A DNA stretch of 21,531 bases, taken from positions 1-21,531 of the forward strand of contig CAMNPA010000007.1 in assembly GCA_946547205.1 (NCBI GenBank). The letters run 5' to 3'. Below, piece by piece: positions 21,365 through 21,531 of this stretch. Numbering within the stretch: position 1 is the stretch's first letter; every line of letters starts with the position of its first letter. The DNA comes from an uncultured Selenomonadales bacterium. GTDB lineage: Bacteria; Bacillota; Negativicutes; Selenomonadales; Selenomonadaceae. A model generated the notes under the pieces. The model worked only from the letters and a program-made list of their open reading frames with translations. It was not told where the DNA came from and searched no databases. The position numbers and the translations under genes were made by a program.

Positions 21365-21493
21365 CTACTTTTTCTTTGCGTGCCCAAAGAAAAAGTAGCA
21401 AAAAGAAAGGGCACCTCGCAGGGGCGTTCCGGCAAACTTCGCGTCCCGCTCAGTGGTGCCGGCGACCGCGCGTCCTTGCGCGGTCTTTTTTTT
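21365..21493 (+). repeat. Composite hairpin repeat, copy 3
   Basis: The 14-bp inverted repeat CTACTTTTTCTTTG (21365-21378) and its complement (21385-21398) have a 6-base loop. CAAAAAGAAAGGGC and CACCTCGCAGGGGCG follow, as in copy 1. The outer stem CCGGCA/TGCCGG (21429-21434, 21457-21462) encloses a weak GCG-TCC-CGC hairpin. GACCGCGC-GTCCTT-GCGCGGTC (21464-21485) and eight T close the element. This copy lacks the leading AGGAT and the full ATCCT inner loop. It starts 28 bases after the ldh terminator. Confidence 0.85.
21464..21493 (+). terminator. Strong terminator-like hairpin closing repeat copy 3
   Basis: An 8-bp perfect GC-rich stem with loop GTCCTT is followed by eight T. Since the gene upstream already has a terminator at 21308-21336, this is a second one supplied by the repeat. 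The rest of the window (21494-21531) shows only a TTGACA at 21522-21527 that may be the -35 box of the next gene. Confidence 0.75.
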
Positions 21494-21531
21494 CGTCGCG
21501 GAAAATTTTTAGGTGAACATGTTGACAAAGT

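Noticed and set aside
21235..21528. Small frames reading through the composite repeats (for example PFLFATFSLG-type peptides)
   Set aside because: They arise from the AT-rich inverted repeat itself, recur at each copy and have no ribosome sites.
1..21531. tRNA or rRNA genes, prophage or insertion-sequence transposase
   Set aside because: I scanned both strands by eye and found no tRNA cloverleaf, rRNA segment or transposase frame; small RNAs cannot be excluded.

Overview
The window looks like chromosome of a diderm Firmicute of the Negativicutes (Selenomonas-like). Reasons: a clear CodY regulator (Firmicutes) sits beside exported RTX-type proteins, a Tat lipoprotein and a zinc-ribbon MscL. 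Genes start with ATG or TTG after strong AGGAGG-type ribosome sites, and several promoters are near sigma-70 consensus. This assignment is inference from gene content; no rRNA is present.

Layout. 1-592 (-): radical SAM gene of the TatD-linked type, cut by the window edge. 626-1276 (+): trmK, followed by a composite hairpin repeat (1304-1483). 1492-3951 (-): leuS. 4027-7031 (-): an ATP-grasp YheC/D-like gene preceded by an unrecognised protein with a toroid-like domain and an 11-residue repeat linker; they overlap at a run of 12 A and share a consensus promoter. 7102-8534 (-): an exported tandem carboxymuconolactone-decarboxylase-like protein coupled to a Tat-lipoprotein iron-sulfur flavoprotein. 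8613-11587 (-): a BcgI-like restriction-modification pair, overlapping at a run of 9 A. 11727-12602 (+): a beta-hydroxyacid dehydrogenase, convergent with a GIY-YIG/NUMOD3 endonuclease (12587-13342, -). 13429-13869 (+): mscL. 13978-18828 (-): two RTX-like surface or secreted proteins, the larger with an embedded C-type lectin domain. 19079-19837 (-): codY. 20309-21277 (+): an L-lactate/L-2-hydroxyisocaproate dehydrogenase-like gene. Two further composite repeats lie at 19934-20048 and 21365-21493.

How they may work together. CodY normally senses branched-chain amino acids and GTP; a 12/15 match to its box lies just upstream of the adjacent hydroxyacid dehydrogenase promoter. The two RTX proteins look like type I secretion substrates, but no exporter is in the window. 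The CMD/flavoprotein pair appears to be an envelope redox module of unknown substrate.

The most unusual signals are: (1) a dispersed composite element built from an AT-rich 14-bp hairpin plus GC-rich nested hairpins whose stems change compensatorily while an RTCCWT/ATCCT-type loop is retained; (2) two separate operon junctions where an A-run and a -1 frame offset would fuse adjacent proteins by frameshifting or polymerase slippage; and (3) the lectin-in-RTX protein.
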